Assembly: GCA_012934845.2 (NCBI GenBank)
Contig: WNNJ02002311.1
Span: 1-64,000, forward strand
Length of the DNA: 64,000 bases
Direction: 5' to 3'
DNA from: Pomphorhynchus laevis
Taxonomy: Eukaryota > Acanthocephala > Palaeacanthocephala > Echinorhynchida > Pomphorhynchidae
Numbering within the stretch: the first letter of the stretch is position 1; every line of letters starts with the position of its first letter. Shown one piece after another: positions 30,616-40,150 of this stretch. Under the pieces are notes generated by a model. It saw only the letters and a list, made by a program, of their open reading frames with translations, was not told where the DNA came from and did no database searches. A program made the translations under genes and the position numbers.

Positions 30616-30810
30616 ATATTCTGGGGTCCCTAGTCACAAGGACTCTAGAATTGGTAAACCAGCTGTTTGAATGATTTTAGCGTTAACATCCTTTACTTAG
30701 ATGTTTTTCCTACATCAGATTGCAAATTGTTTATTAGGCTCTTCACTTTGCAAATAACGACGTTCACATCTTAAACCATTCAACCAATTTCAAGCCTTTA
30801 CGCTTATCAG
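30616..30810. other. unremarkable spacer
   Basis: No feature recognised. Confidence 0.4.
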
Positions 30811-31035
30811 ATGAGAGATCGGCTAAAAAGTAAACATCAAGTCAGGAAAGTAAAGTTCGAAACGTTTCGACAGCACGTTAAAGCTGTGCTCGTTTTTTAT
30901 GATCAATACTCTCAAATGAAAATGTTGTCAAAATCTGATATTGAATTAATTTTTCAAGAGGTGGTACATTTAAGTCCAAATTTATTCAAACTTCCGAAAT
31001 GTAAAATCAGCCGTGAATGGATCTCCTTAGTCTGA
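30811..31035 (+). other. unrecognised open frame, possibly an exon
   Basis: A 75-codon frame beginning ATGAGAGATCGG directly after TACGCTTATCAG, which looks like a splice acceptor. It reads KVKFETFRQHVKAVLVFYDQ, then MLSKSDIELIFQEVVHLSPN and LFKLPKCKISREWISLV, then stops. The composition is less AT-rich than its flanks and the protein looks structured. I recognise no family. It may be an exon of an unlinked host gene, a retrocopy fragment, or chance. Confidence 0.25.
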
Positions 31036-31400
31036 TTTCAAATAAATGAATTCATTAATGATACTGGCAACGCAAATCCAGCATACTAAGCAAACATAAA
31101 AAAGTTTGAGAGATAAATAACATACAATCCATTCAATTAGTTGCAGATCAATTCAATCAGTAGCTAATCAATTCAATCAGTTGCAGCTTAACAGCTTAAA
31201 ACCGCAAGGACGTTAATAGGAGGAAATAAGAAAACAGACTCGACCGACACCAACTATGCTCAATTGCAAGTAAAGTGCTCGGCACACTAATGCAGCGTCT
31301 AAACAGCAATCACCCGCGACAACAGTAAGTCTAAAGAAGACTTCCTATGTGGATTTTGTACAAACAAATCAATCCGCAACTCTCACATAAGCACATATTA
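31036..31400. other. spacer with short direct repeats
   Basis: 31126-31190 has three copies of a degenerate 22-24 base unit, (T/A)TCAATTCAATCAGT(T/A)GCAG. The rest is unremarkable. Confidence 0.5.
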
Positions 31401-34000
31401 ACATCCAACACGTCCACTCAAACTACCCTATCGTTTCCAATGTCCTTTCCCCACCGCTGATCCTGTCACCAGATACACTTCCCATCACATGTCATCTTCA
31501 CTTCCCAACACCCCCGTCCCTTCCCTCCTGTCTCATTTCTCGATAACCTACATTCATCAATCAAAATAACATCCACCAACCTTCACGATCTTTCAACTAA
31601 TAACCTTTCCACACATTGCTTGCCACCATCTATTTTACCCCTATTCTCTGTCTCCCGTCGTCAAACCAACTTCCTCCAAATCTTCAACTGCCACTCTCCT
31701 ATCGTGATCTCACTCACTCTCGTCACTCATCCTCATTTACGGAAACGCTTTCCTTCTCGCGATCGTTGCGTCATCGTCGCTAATATCACTACTTCCATCT
31801 CCTTATTTCCAAAAGCAAGTGTCGACCACGATGCTTCCGCCTTCAAATCTATCATCTCGTCTCTTGTTTCTGCGGTTAAACATCATTTTTCAACATCATC
31901 ACTCTTGTCGCATTCATCCGCCTAAATAAATCTTCTCAATCTAATCCTTGTCAGACCTCGCTTCCGAACATTGTTTATCACCATCGATCTCACGCGTCCT
32001 CTATCCTCTCCCAATCATTATATTAATGTCCTCTTTAGCCACTCGCATTTCGTCGATCGCGCCCCCTCCGAAATCGCTCAACTCTCTTCTGCGCCACCGA
32101 AAATCGCCTTTGAAAGGAAAACGGCGAAACATCAATCTCCATTCGAAACATCGACGGAAATTTTTAAATCCCCTTCTACCATCGCACACGATTTCCGCTT
32201 CGGAATCCTCAACACAAGATGTCCTCTCCATGAATCCGATTTTATCTTTAACCTATTCACTAAGCAATCAATCGATCTCTTCTGCCTCACCGAATCCTGG
32301 CACTCCGATTCAGACAACATTTCAATTCGCAGTTTGCTCTCGGCCGGTTGCTCACTAGTCGAATCCGCCCGACCTTTAGATAATCCCTTTCTAAATTCTC
32401 AAATCATGGCGACATTGTCGCATTCGCCGGACACCCAGCGTCTCTTCGCAAAATCATTCCTCTTTTTAGTCCTCGCTCATTTCAATTGCTTACTTGTCAT
32501 TCGTCTAGTCCGATCACTCTGGATCTCAACATTGTATATCATCATAGTTAATCAGATTCTACTTCCTTATTTTTTACCGAACTCGCTGACCTGCTTTCAC
32601 ACTGTTCTTTGTCCTCCATCACTTCAGTCATTCTTGGCGACTTCAACATCCGCCTCGAACGTTCTTCTTCCACCTATTCCATCCGGTTTATCAACATTCT
32701 ATCCAACTACAATTACAAACTTATATCCACTGCCCCCCACACTTCTCATTGGCGCGGCACTCGACATCATAGCTGTCCCCGATCGTTTTGCTGCCTACAC
32801 TTCATTGTACATATCCGATCCTGGTCTATCAGATTACTTGCTCGTCACCCTTGATCTCACTTCCAACCACTCCTAGCTTCACACACCTACTATCCTAAGT
32901 CGCCCTTGGAGACATCTTGACATCCCCCTTCTCCGCTCTGCTTAACTCGAATCGTTTCTACCTTCTCCTACAATAACATCTACCTCTCCTCACGATCTCG
33001 CTTTTCTTTTCGACTATAAACTCACATCCACTCCCGATCTTCTATTGTCCTTCAAGCATCACCTTCATCGGTGCTTGCACTATGCGCCATGGTTTGACAT
33101 ACAATGCCTTCTATCAAAGCGTCGTCTCCGTCATGTTTTTCTAGTATATCACCGCTCTCTCAGACCTTATATTCACAAACTCCGTCTCCTCGTAATTCTT
33201 ATCTTGCTCTTCGTCGGTCTCATCTCAACCTACTAAGTACCAAATGCAACTCTTTCTGGCAGCATAAAATCATCGCTTTATTCAATTTAAAGTCTCTCTG
33301 GCATACTTTTAACACAACCCTTTCTCTCCACTTCGTATTGCAACATAAATCCCCATGATTATTCTTCATTTCTCCAGTCCAAAGTATCCCCGTTGCCCTC
33401 TCACACCCCGTCTCCATTCCATTCCGCTATGCATCGCCTCGCCTCATCATACCGGAACTCTTTCATATTCTCCCTTCTAATGTGCCAATGTATCATTTGT
33501 CTTCATGTCCATACCCAACAAAGTATCACCTGCCGATCCCCTTACTACACCTATACTTAAATCCATATGATTATCGATATCTCCTTTCCTCGCCATTTTT
33601 AATTCGTCCATCCGCAGTCGTGTCTTCGCTTCACAATGGAAATCGGTCATCGTTCGTCTCTTTGTTAAGAAACAATCGCTCGACTACTCACTTCCTTCAA
33701 GCTATCGCCCAATTTCAGTCCTTCCTATTCTCTCCAAGCTTTTAGAGCACCCTATCTTTATACAGATCAACGCTTATCTCTCTTCATCCAATATGTACCC
33801 TCCTTTCCAATCCGCTTATTGCTCTAATCACTGCACAGAAATCGTCCGTATGAAAGTTTACAACAACATATTCATTTATCTTGACAAGGCTCTATTTAGT
33901 GTTCTCATCTCCCTCTACCTCTCACCGCCTTGGACATCGTCGACCACTCCATCCTCCGTTCTCGCATTCGTTATGATTACGGCTTTTCTTCCTCCTCCTT

Positions 34001-34073
34001 AGCTTTGCGCAGTGGCGGTACCGTAGCTAATGAGGTTTTACCGAGGCGCGGTTATTGCTAATTAAAAACTTTA
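34001..34073 (+). ncRNA. U4 spliceosomal RNA 5' portion (retropseudogene part of a chimera)
   Basis: From AGCTTTGCGCAGTGGC to TTGCTAATT and AAAACTTT this stretch matches the first 73 or so bases of U4 snRNA, recalled as AGCUUUGCGCAGUGGCAGUA then UCGUAGCCAAUGAGGUUUAU then CCGAGGCGCGAUUAUUGCUA. There are only about six differences. It includes the U6-pairing stem II strand and the 5' stem-loop with its k-turn. The 3' half of U4 (Sm site, 3' stem-loops) is absent. Position 34001 is the exact U4 5' end. It is joined to LINE sequence and lacks a U-snRNA promoter, so it is a pseudogene. Confidence 0.92.
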
Positions 34074-34527
34074 ACCGCAACCGTCCGAATTCTCCTCCGT
34101 CTTAGTCGTTTTGATCATACATCCTACCATCTTGCTTCTCTCGATTTGCCTACAATTTATTGTCGTGTTCAAATTCGTCTTCTTATCGTTGCTTTCCGCC
34201 TTGTAACTTTTCATACCCCTTCATTTCTCATTCTTCCTTTTCTTGATAATTCTCGTTCTGTTTATTGTTCCTTGCGTTCCTGTAATTCCCTACTTTTACA
34301 TGTCCCAAACTACTCTACCTCTTTGGACTCCGCTCCTTCATTGTGGCTGCTTATATATCGTGGAACCATCTGCCTATTCATGTACGCCAATCAACTTCCT
34401 TGCCGTGCTTCAAACGACAAATCCGATCCCATTTAAACAATTTATCTACTTGACTTTTTCATTTTTGTTTGTGGACTTGTAAGCGTACATCTTGTACGCA
34501 TTTGCCACATTAAATAAATTTGTATTA
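34074..34527 (+). mobile_element. L2-like LINE 3' end joined to U4 (chimeric retrocopy)
   Basis: Starts in the RT C-terminal region (ACCGTCCGAATTCTCC, equal to the AVRVL.RLRRFDHTS region of copies B and C). It continues through the C-terminal codons and the 3' untranslated hairpin (GCGTAC 34483-34488 with GTACGC 34494-34499), then GCCACATTAAATAAAT and a TTGTATTATTA end. After it the host LINE reading frame (copy A) resumes at TGGCTTGCTACATAT. The insertion 34001-34527 therefore went into copy A as one U4-LINE unit. No clear target duplication is visible. Confidence 0.85.
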
Positions 34528-35278
34528 TTATGGCTTGCTACATATCTATCCGGCCGTTCTTTTCGCGTTTGTCCAAATTCATCATCCTCTCTTCCATTTC
34601 CTATTTTCTGCGTGGTCCGACAATGTTCAATCCTAGGTCCCCTGCTTTTATCTTTTCTACTTAGCGATCTCTCTCCGTTTATCAAACCTTACTCTTTAAC
34701 GTCATGCAATACGCCGATGACATCCTCATATATGCTTATGCAACCGCCCATCGCATAACGATATCGCAATTTCTGCCTCCAACTGTATTTGTATCTACAA
34801 ACGTCTATCCCATCTTAGTCTCGTTCTAAACCCAGACAAGTACAAAATAATGTGGATCCTCCCCCGTCAACCTAGCATATCTTCACCCCCTGTATCTTTT
34901 ACCTCATCAATCATCCCTATAGTCCACAATCTGACTTTCTTCGGATTCCATTTGGATGATCACCTTTTCATTAAACCCTTCGTCCGTGACAAAGTCCGCT
35001 CGTCTAACTTAATTCTCCGTGACATCCGACGTATTTCTTTTATCTCTCCTTTTTCCTAAAATCGATTACTGCCTCAGCCTTTTCGACAATTCTCCAAAAT
35101 ACATCATCCTACTTCTACAACACATCATCAACTCTACGGTTTGAGTGCTCCTACGTCTCCTTCGTTTGACGACACATCCACATATATTGCCCAACTCTCC
35201 ATGCCCACCATTCACATTCGCATGCAACTCCGCCTTCTTTTGGTTCCCACCCTTCGACACATGATTTAGATTTTTGTC

Positions 35279-35432
35279 TTCTTTCGAGCTATAAGAGGAT
35301 ACCCGCAATCTCCAAAAGAACCTTAATCAAAGAATAATCTAAAGGAATAACCAAGGAATAATCAAGGAATAATCTTTCGAGCTATAGAAGGATACCCGCA
35401 ATCTCCAAAAGAACCTTAATCAAGGAATAATC
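35279..35432. repeat. direct tandem duplication (94-bp step)
   Basis: TCTTTCGAGCTATAAGAGGA, followed by TACCCGCAATCTCCAAAAGA and ACCTTAATCAA, occurs at about 35279-35338 and again at 35373-35432. Short AAGGAATAATC repeats lie between them. Confidence 0.85.
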
Positions 35433-35439
35433 ACATATA

Positions 35440-36095
35440 TACTCCAATGAAATTTTTTTGCAGAACATCGTGAGATTAACAATAAATGGAAGGTTATGCG
35501 AAACATCTCGTATTTTTGCAGCAGGAATGAAACAAGCATGTTGTCTGGACACTCGCAAACACGTGAAGAGTTTAAAAGTTATCGAGCTAAACTCACTATT
35601 AAACTGCCTACCAAAAGTATTCGGAAGTATTGCGCGAAATTATTAGCAAATTACTTTTATTTTATATTCTTCCAAACCTCATTAAAGTATCGGGTGTTTC
35701 ACAACTATGCGATAAACAGAGGTTCGCACTGAATTTTGTGTTTATGCAATTAGAAATCTGATGAAATCCTATGATAAAACTGGTCTTTTTCCGGATACAT
35801 CGAATGCATTTAGCTGCCTAAACCTCAAGCTAGCATTAAAAACGTTGACATAATTTGCCCATCACTTACGACGATATTATACAACTGCTACTCATATGAC
35901 GCGATGCTTGTATTAGAAAATAACTTTATATTCCTCAGAGTAATTAACACAAGGTAATCTTTAACGATAATAATTTTTTTAATAATAATTTTTTCAAAAA
36001 GCGTTACAAATTGGTTCCCGCAAATGGACATTAATTCAAACTTTTGTAATAAATAAGCAACGTTAAAAAGGCTTTATTCAATAATATTTATAAAT
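35440..36095. other. spacer with an unrecognised open frame
   Basis: TTTTTTTGCAG at 35453-35462 resembles a splice acceptor. Downstream two overlapping plus-strand frames (35458-35646 and 35496-35732) are open. The second reads SGHSQTREEFKSYRAKLTIK, then LPTKSIRKYCAKLLANYF. No family is recognised. The remainder is AT-rich. Confidence 0.3.
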
Positions 36096-37010
36096 AAATA
36101 AAGTTATACAAAAGGTACAATCTGATCATTTCATATCATAACATTCGCCCCGGCAGCAAAAGTAATCATTAAGATAGGTCGGTCTTCTTCTGGTCCGCTC
36201 TTCTTGTTTTGGAATTGTGGCAGGCTCCATGAAGTTTACGTTGTCGTCTTCTTTTGTCATAGTATGACTATTATCTTTTGATTCTTGGGAAAATTCATAT
36301 TTCTCTTTTGATAATGAATCTTTATAACATATTGGCAAAAAGTTGGTGATTTCATCGGCCAAAATTTCTAATTCTACTTGGCTGCAGTTTCTGTCTTCAA
36401 TTGATAGATTAGACGGGTATTTAGCCAATTTTCTAACAGACACGTCATGCTCATTACCTTGATGTATATTTCGCACGGTAGCGTAATTACCATTTAATTG
36501 TAGTACTTCAACAGGTCTGAAAGTATACTCAGTTTTAGGTGCCCTATCGTCTTTCAGTAAATACACTTGATCATTATGAAGCCACGCGATAAAACAAATG
36601 AGTTCCTTGAGTTTCGGGGATAATTGAACATACGTTCGTGTGGCGATTTACCAGTGCTAGTACATAGCGAAGATCTCATAGATGATAATACTTAAGGTAG
36701 AACTGTTTCCCAATTTTTGAAAGACAGATTTCTTGATTTAGTTTCTAACTGTATCGTCTTCCAAATTAATCCGACATATCTTTCGGCTTGACCGTTACCG
36801 TGCGGGTTGTAAGGTGTACTTCTACTGTAGGCTATGCCCTGATATGATAGAAAATCACGGAACTCACGAGATTAAAAACATGATCTTTGATCCGTGTGTA
36901 TTCTACCAGGACTACCAAAAATACTTATGATTTGTCGTAGTGCAGTAATTACTGACAGGGATGAACAGTCTTTACAAGGAATCGCAAACGGAAAACGGGA
37001 GAATTCATCG

Positions 37011-37942
37011 ACAACGCAAAGTAGATAACGGTTTTGAGTAACAAATTCAAGCGGACCTTTGAAATCTACACATAATCTCTTTCGTATCGCGGTGTCACAT
37101 ACACCGATTGGTCTTATACCTCCATCTTTATTCTCTAGAGCTATTAGGCGGCATGCATTGAAGGCCTCTAAAAATTGCGAGGATAGCTGCTCAGTTGCCA
37201 GGCAAATCGCAGAGTCAGTCAGCGACGGTGCTAAGTTTCGAGATTGCACGTCGAATTTTGTGAGCATTCGTTTACATGCGATCGCGTCAAGACCTGAGGG
37301 ACCAGTGCCTCCTTTTGTGAACTTACAGGCTCTGATAATTGAGTTTTCATCTAATGTGTACAATCTGCATGGGTTATGATCATGAGCGTTTTGGAGCTTT
37401 GCAGACAAGATGTTGTAGTTTGGAGGACAGCAGCCCGGCGGGTGAAGGTTTTGAAGTATCTGTTTTACTTGTATACTGTGTATGACGTCGATTGGTGCAA
37501 GCAACGCTGATTTTGTCACAACGTCAAGAACGGCTGAGCATGCTGAAATTTTCCGTTGTGTAATTAAGTTGCAATACGTTTTGATCCAGTCATCTGAATT
37601 TTTTCTGCAGTTGAGACGGATGCTAAGCTAGAAATATTCAGCTTCCGCGTATAGAGCTTCATAGTCTTTTTGCTGCCACAAAGCTAGTCGGCGTTCGAGC
37701 GTTTTTTTGTATTAGTGACACTTTGCTCGAAGGAATTCGTTATAAGATGCATTGGGAAAAACGACAGCCATTTTGAGAACTTCAGGATGTAGGCCAAGTT
37801 GATCAGGTGTAGGAGAATAGTAAGTGGTAAGTATCTCAATAAATTTGTGACTTGCCGTACATTTTGGCAGATACAACGCAAAGTAGATAACGGTTTTGAG
37901 TAACAAATTCAAGCGGACCTTTGAAATCTACACATAATCTCT
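37011..37942. repeat. 70-bp direct repeats flanking the nested RT-like insertion
   Basis: 37011-37080 and 37873-37942 are identical by eye (ACAACGCAAAGTAGATAACG through CATAATCTCT). They are gypsy sequence, and the RT-like fragment lies exactly between them. The first four bases (ACAA) also belong to the inserted element, so the duplicated target is 66 to 70 bp. Confidence 0.9.
37083..37872 (-). mobile_element. RT-like repeat family, locus 5 (nested in gypsy fossil)
   Basis: Nearly identical to 40612-41402. Read on the minus strand it has GLHPEVLKMAVVFPNASYNE, then MTKSALLAPIDVIHSIQVKQ, GGTGPSGLDAIACKRMLTKF and LIALENKDGGIRPIGVCD. It lacks both the N-terminal Cys-rich part and everything after the RPIGV segment, so it is truncated at both ends. 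Flanking 70-bp duplications show it arrived in the gypsy copy as this fragment. Very high similarity to locus 7 means the insertion or copying event was recent. Confidence 0.75.
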
Positions 37943-38122
37943 CGAATGCCTGAGTGGCGTTGGTAACGTGGCTACCGGTAGGTTTACAAAAGCGAGGTTT
38001 CAGTTCGGCAAAAATATGGCAACTATTGATAACTTATACTGAAGGCTATGCCCTGAGATGATAGAAAATAACGGAACTCACGAGATTGAAAGCATGATCT
38101 CGTGATCATGTTTATGGAGGTT

Positions 38123-38154
38123 AATAACCCTCCCATGTTTATGGGAGGGTTATT
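38123..38154. repeat. 14-bp perfect hairpin
   Basis: AATAACCCTCCCAT (38123-38136), loop GTTT, ATGGGAGGGTTATT (38141-38154). It lies at the junction between the gypsy fossil and a small LINE fragment. Confidence 0.9.
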
Positions 38155-38159
38155 CAACT

Positions 38160-38274
38160 GTTTCAAATTTGCTTGATGCTCATTTTGATTGGACAGCGAA
38201 TAAGGCAAACTATACCGATACAGACATTATATTTTTCGACTTTTCAAAAGCTTTTGATAGAGTAGATCATGATT
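38160..38274 (+). mobile_element. small LINE RT fragment (CR1/L2-like motif A)
   Basis: Encodes DWTANKANYTDTDIIFFDFS followed by KAFDRVDHD, the region around RT motif A of CR1/L2-like LINEs, with no neighbours from the same element. It abuts the plus-strand gag remnant. Confidence 0.7.
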
Positions 38275-39390
38275 AATGACGAATCTAAGCTACCATTACT
38301 TGTCAATCTCATCTCGACAAAATTATTCGGATTAATCAAAGCGTGTACTTCATATGAAGAGACTGTAAATATCTTGAATATAATTCATAAAGCCTGTAAA
38401 TATTCTATTTGCATGTTACCAACTTCATGCTTGCCGACAAGAATCGGCAATGACTTTAGATCAGTATCTCCGAATGCTTGGCGATTTCGCAAATCTATAC
38501 GATTTTCAGCCTGTGGATGCTTCTTCAAATTGTAATGTACATATTACAGATTCTTTTATTCAAGGACTTCACAATAGTTACATTAGACAACGTCTCCTTG
38601 AATCTCGAGTAACTGATCTTGGCGAACTAGTGACGATTGCCAAATCACTCGAAGCAGCTCAACAACATGCCGCGATAATATCATCCGCAGAAACATCAAG
38701 TCTCGCATTACTCATGTCAGTCTGGTTGATAAATCATGTGAAGATAATGAACAATTTGATACTCTCGCTGCACTGAAAACAAATAAACTAACACGCTTCT
38801 CTCAAAGTCAAAAACGTTGTATATTTTGTGGTGGATTGCACCATTTTCGATTAAATTGTTCAGCTCGGAATTCAACTTTCCATTCATGTGGTGAAAGTGG
38901 TCATTTTTCAAACGTTTGTCGCTCTCGTAGTCCAAAGAATACTCCGTCAACATCCGTTGCTCTCTCTATATATTGCGCATCTCTATTTAACCAAAGTCAA
39001 ACGTACCAGAAAGTTTTGATAGCTAACAAATCGTTTCAATTACTTCTGGATACGGGGAGTTCAGACAATTTTATTGATGATGCGGTGGTATCTGACCTTC
39101 AAATAAAAACTTACCTGTGTAAACGCCAAGTCCACATGGCGTCATCATCCCAATCCGTGTTCGTTCGTCGTCATTGCTACATTACTTTCAAATTTATGGA
39201 TCGTACTTACAGGAATACACTTTCTCGTGTTGCCTAATTTATGCGCATCCGTAATATTAGGACAGAAGTTTTTTCTCCTCCACCGATATATTACTTTCAA
39301 TTTCGCTGGTCCGATCGCTATTTTATCTTTGGCATCTTTACAAACTGCTCCAGTCATGGATATTAAGGCGTCATTCGCACAATTGAACAC
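38269..39390 (+). mobile_element. Ty3/gypsy-type LTR element fossil (gag and protease region)
   Basis: Fossil on the plus strand. A capsid-like gag segment (38269-38700, ITDSFIQGLHNSYIRQRLLE) is followed by two zinc knuckles (CIFCGGLHHFRLNC, then a second) near 38825-38930. An aspartic protease segment (LLLDTGSSDNFID) lies near 39045-39080. Opposite orientation to the integrase fossils on either side, so it is a separate copy or an inverted piece. Broken, with a few breaks. It ends where a minus-strand RT-like element begins. Confidence 0.8.
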
Positions 39391-40150
39391 AGCCTGCCAA
39401 CTTATGCAAATCAGCAGAAATACGCTTCGCTAGAATTTTTACCACTATATGAGGAGAAAGTTCACCCACTCCAATTGGTCGTACCCCAGGACTTAAGTCC
39501 AATGGCATCAAACGACTTATTGTGAACGTTTCAATATCACCTTGTTTTAAAGTCACGGTTGCTAGGGTAATTGCGAAATTAGCCAAGACTGTTGCAAATT
39601 CGCAGATTTCAGACCTTAGATGCTGGGAAGCAAAACCGTAATTCATGAAAAAATTCTTTCATTCGTCAACGTCTGCTACTGAAGGACCTGCAGAACCTGT
39701 CGTACTAGTAGCATCTCTAATGATGTCATTAGTCGTGACACCTGCAAATTGCATTTCATGATGTTCAATTACTCCATCATGGTCGTGTTTGAGCACAAAT
39801 TCATTATTTATCATTTTAAAGGGAGGGTGAAGATCTTTTAACTTTGATACAACCGTCTGATTATTGATGATTTGATTTGTATTTAACAGATCCTGCACCA
39901 TCAAAGTTTAAAGCACGATACGTTTTTCTTATTTTACCGCTTTTATTCAATGTAGCAATTCTTTTTAGAGTTAATTTATCACCAGTTGTAGTAGTGTTCA
40001 GTTGCTCTTGCCTAACTCTTTGCGAATATTCTGCTTCAGCTTTAAGTTTGTCCAAAGCACCACTCTTCCAAAGTTTTATTCTTCGTGCCAGTGATTTTCT
40101 TATGAAGTTTATTTTTCGACTTCCAACTCGTTGTAAAATCAATTGACACA
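39390..40150 (-). mobile_element. RT-like repeat family, locus 6 (second subfamily)
   Basis: Minus strand: SLARRIKLWKSGALDKLKAE near 40080, KIRKTYRALNFDGAG near 39900, the GSAGPS motif near 39670, then LMPLDLSPGVRPIGVGEL near 39500. The order and spacing match the same family as locus 7 but the sequence is clearly different (GPSVAD instead of GPSGLD). It is truncated and has a few breaks, and joins the gypsy gag fossil at its 3' side and locus 7 at its 5' side. Confidence 0.6.

Larger units (their letters stand above)
31400..35262 (+). mobile_element. L2-like LINE, copy A (old), interrupted at 34001-34527
   Basis: A plus-strand LINE with T/C-rich codon use unlike the rest of the window. 31620-31925 holds ORF1-like sequence. 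32140-32876 is the endonuclease (FRFGILNTRCPLHESDFIFN, CLTESWHSDSDN, ILGDFNIRLERSSS in a shifted frame, GAALDIIAVPDRF, DPGLSDY). The RT runs 33600-34000 and resumes at 34528 with WLATYLSGRSFRVCPNSSSS, then GPLLLSFLLSDLSP and YADDILIYAY in a shifted frame. A C-terminal part follows to about 35260. It differs from copies B and C by many changes and about ten frame breaks, so it is the oldest L2-like copy here. The insertion splits it inside the RT between LLRRLRHDYGF-type sequence and WLATYLSG. Confidence 0.85.
36100..38110 (-). mobile_element. Ty3/gypsy-type LTR element fossil (integrase region), interrupted
   Basis: Fossil pol remnant on the minus strand. Parts seen are the end of the integrase zinc region and start of its catalytic core (near 37943-38030, and YLLCVVDEFSRFPFAIPCKD around 36960-37040) and the integrase C-terminal region (36126-36566, with VEVLQLNGNYATVRN). 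It is split by an RT-like element at 37083-37872. A segment of about 70 bases near 38040-38110 repeats the stretch near 36833-36895. The element is broken, with several breaks plus the insertion. No convincing LTR pair was found. It looks moderately old. Confidence 0.8.

Noticed and set aside
31948-32320. Overlapping ORFs of both strands in the L2-like copy A
   Set aside because: T/C-rich LINE coding sequence keeps several frames open by chance. Only the plus-strand endonuclease frame shows family motifs.
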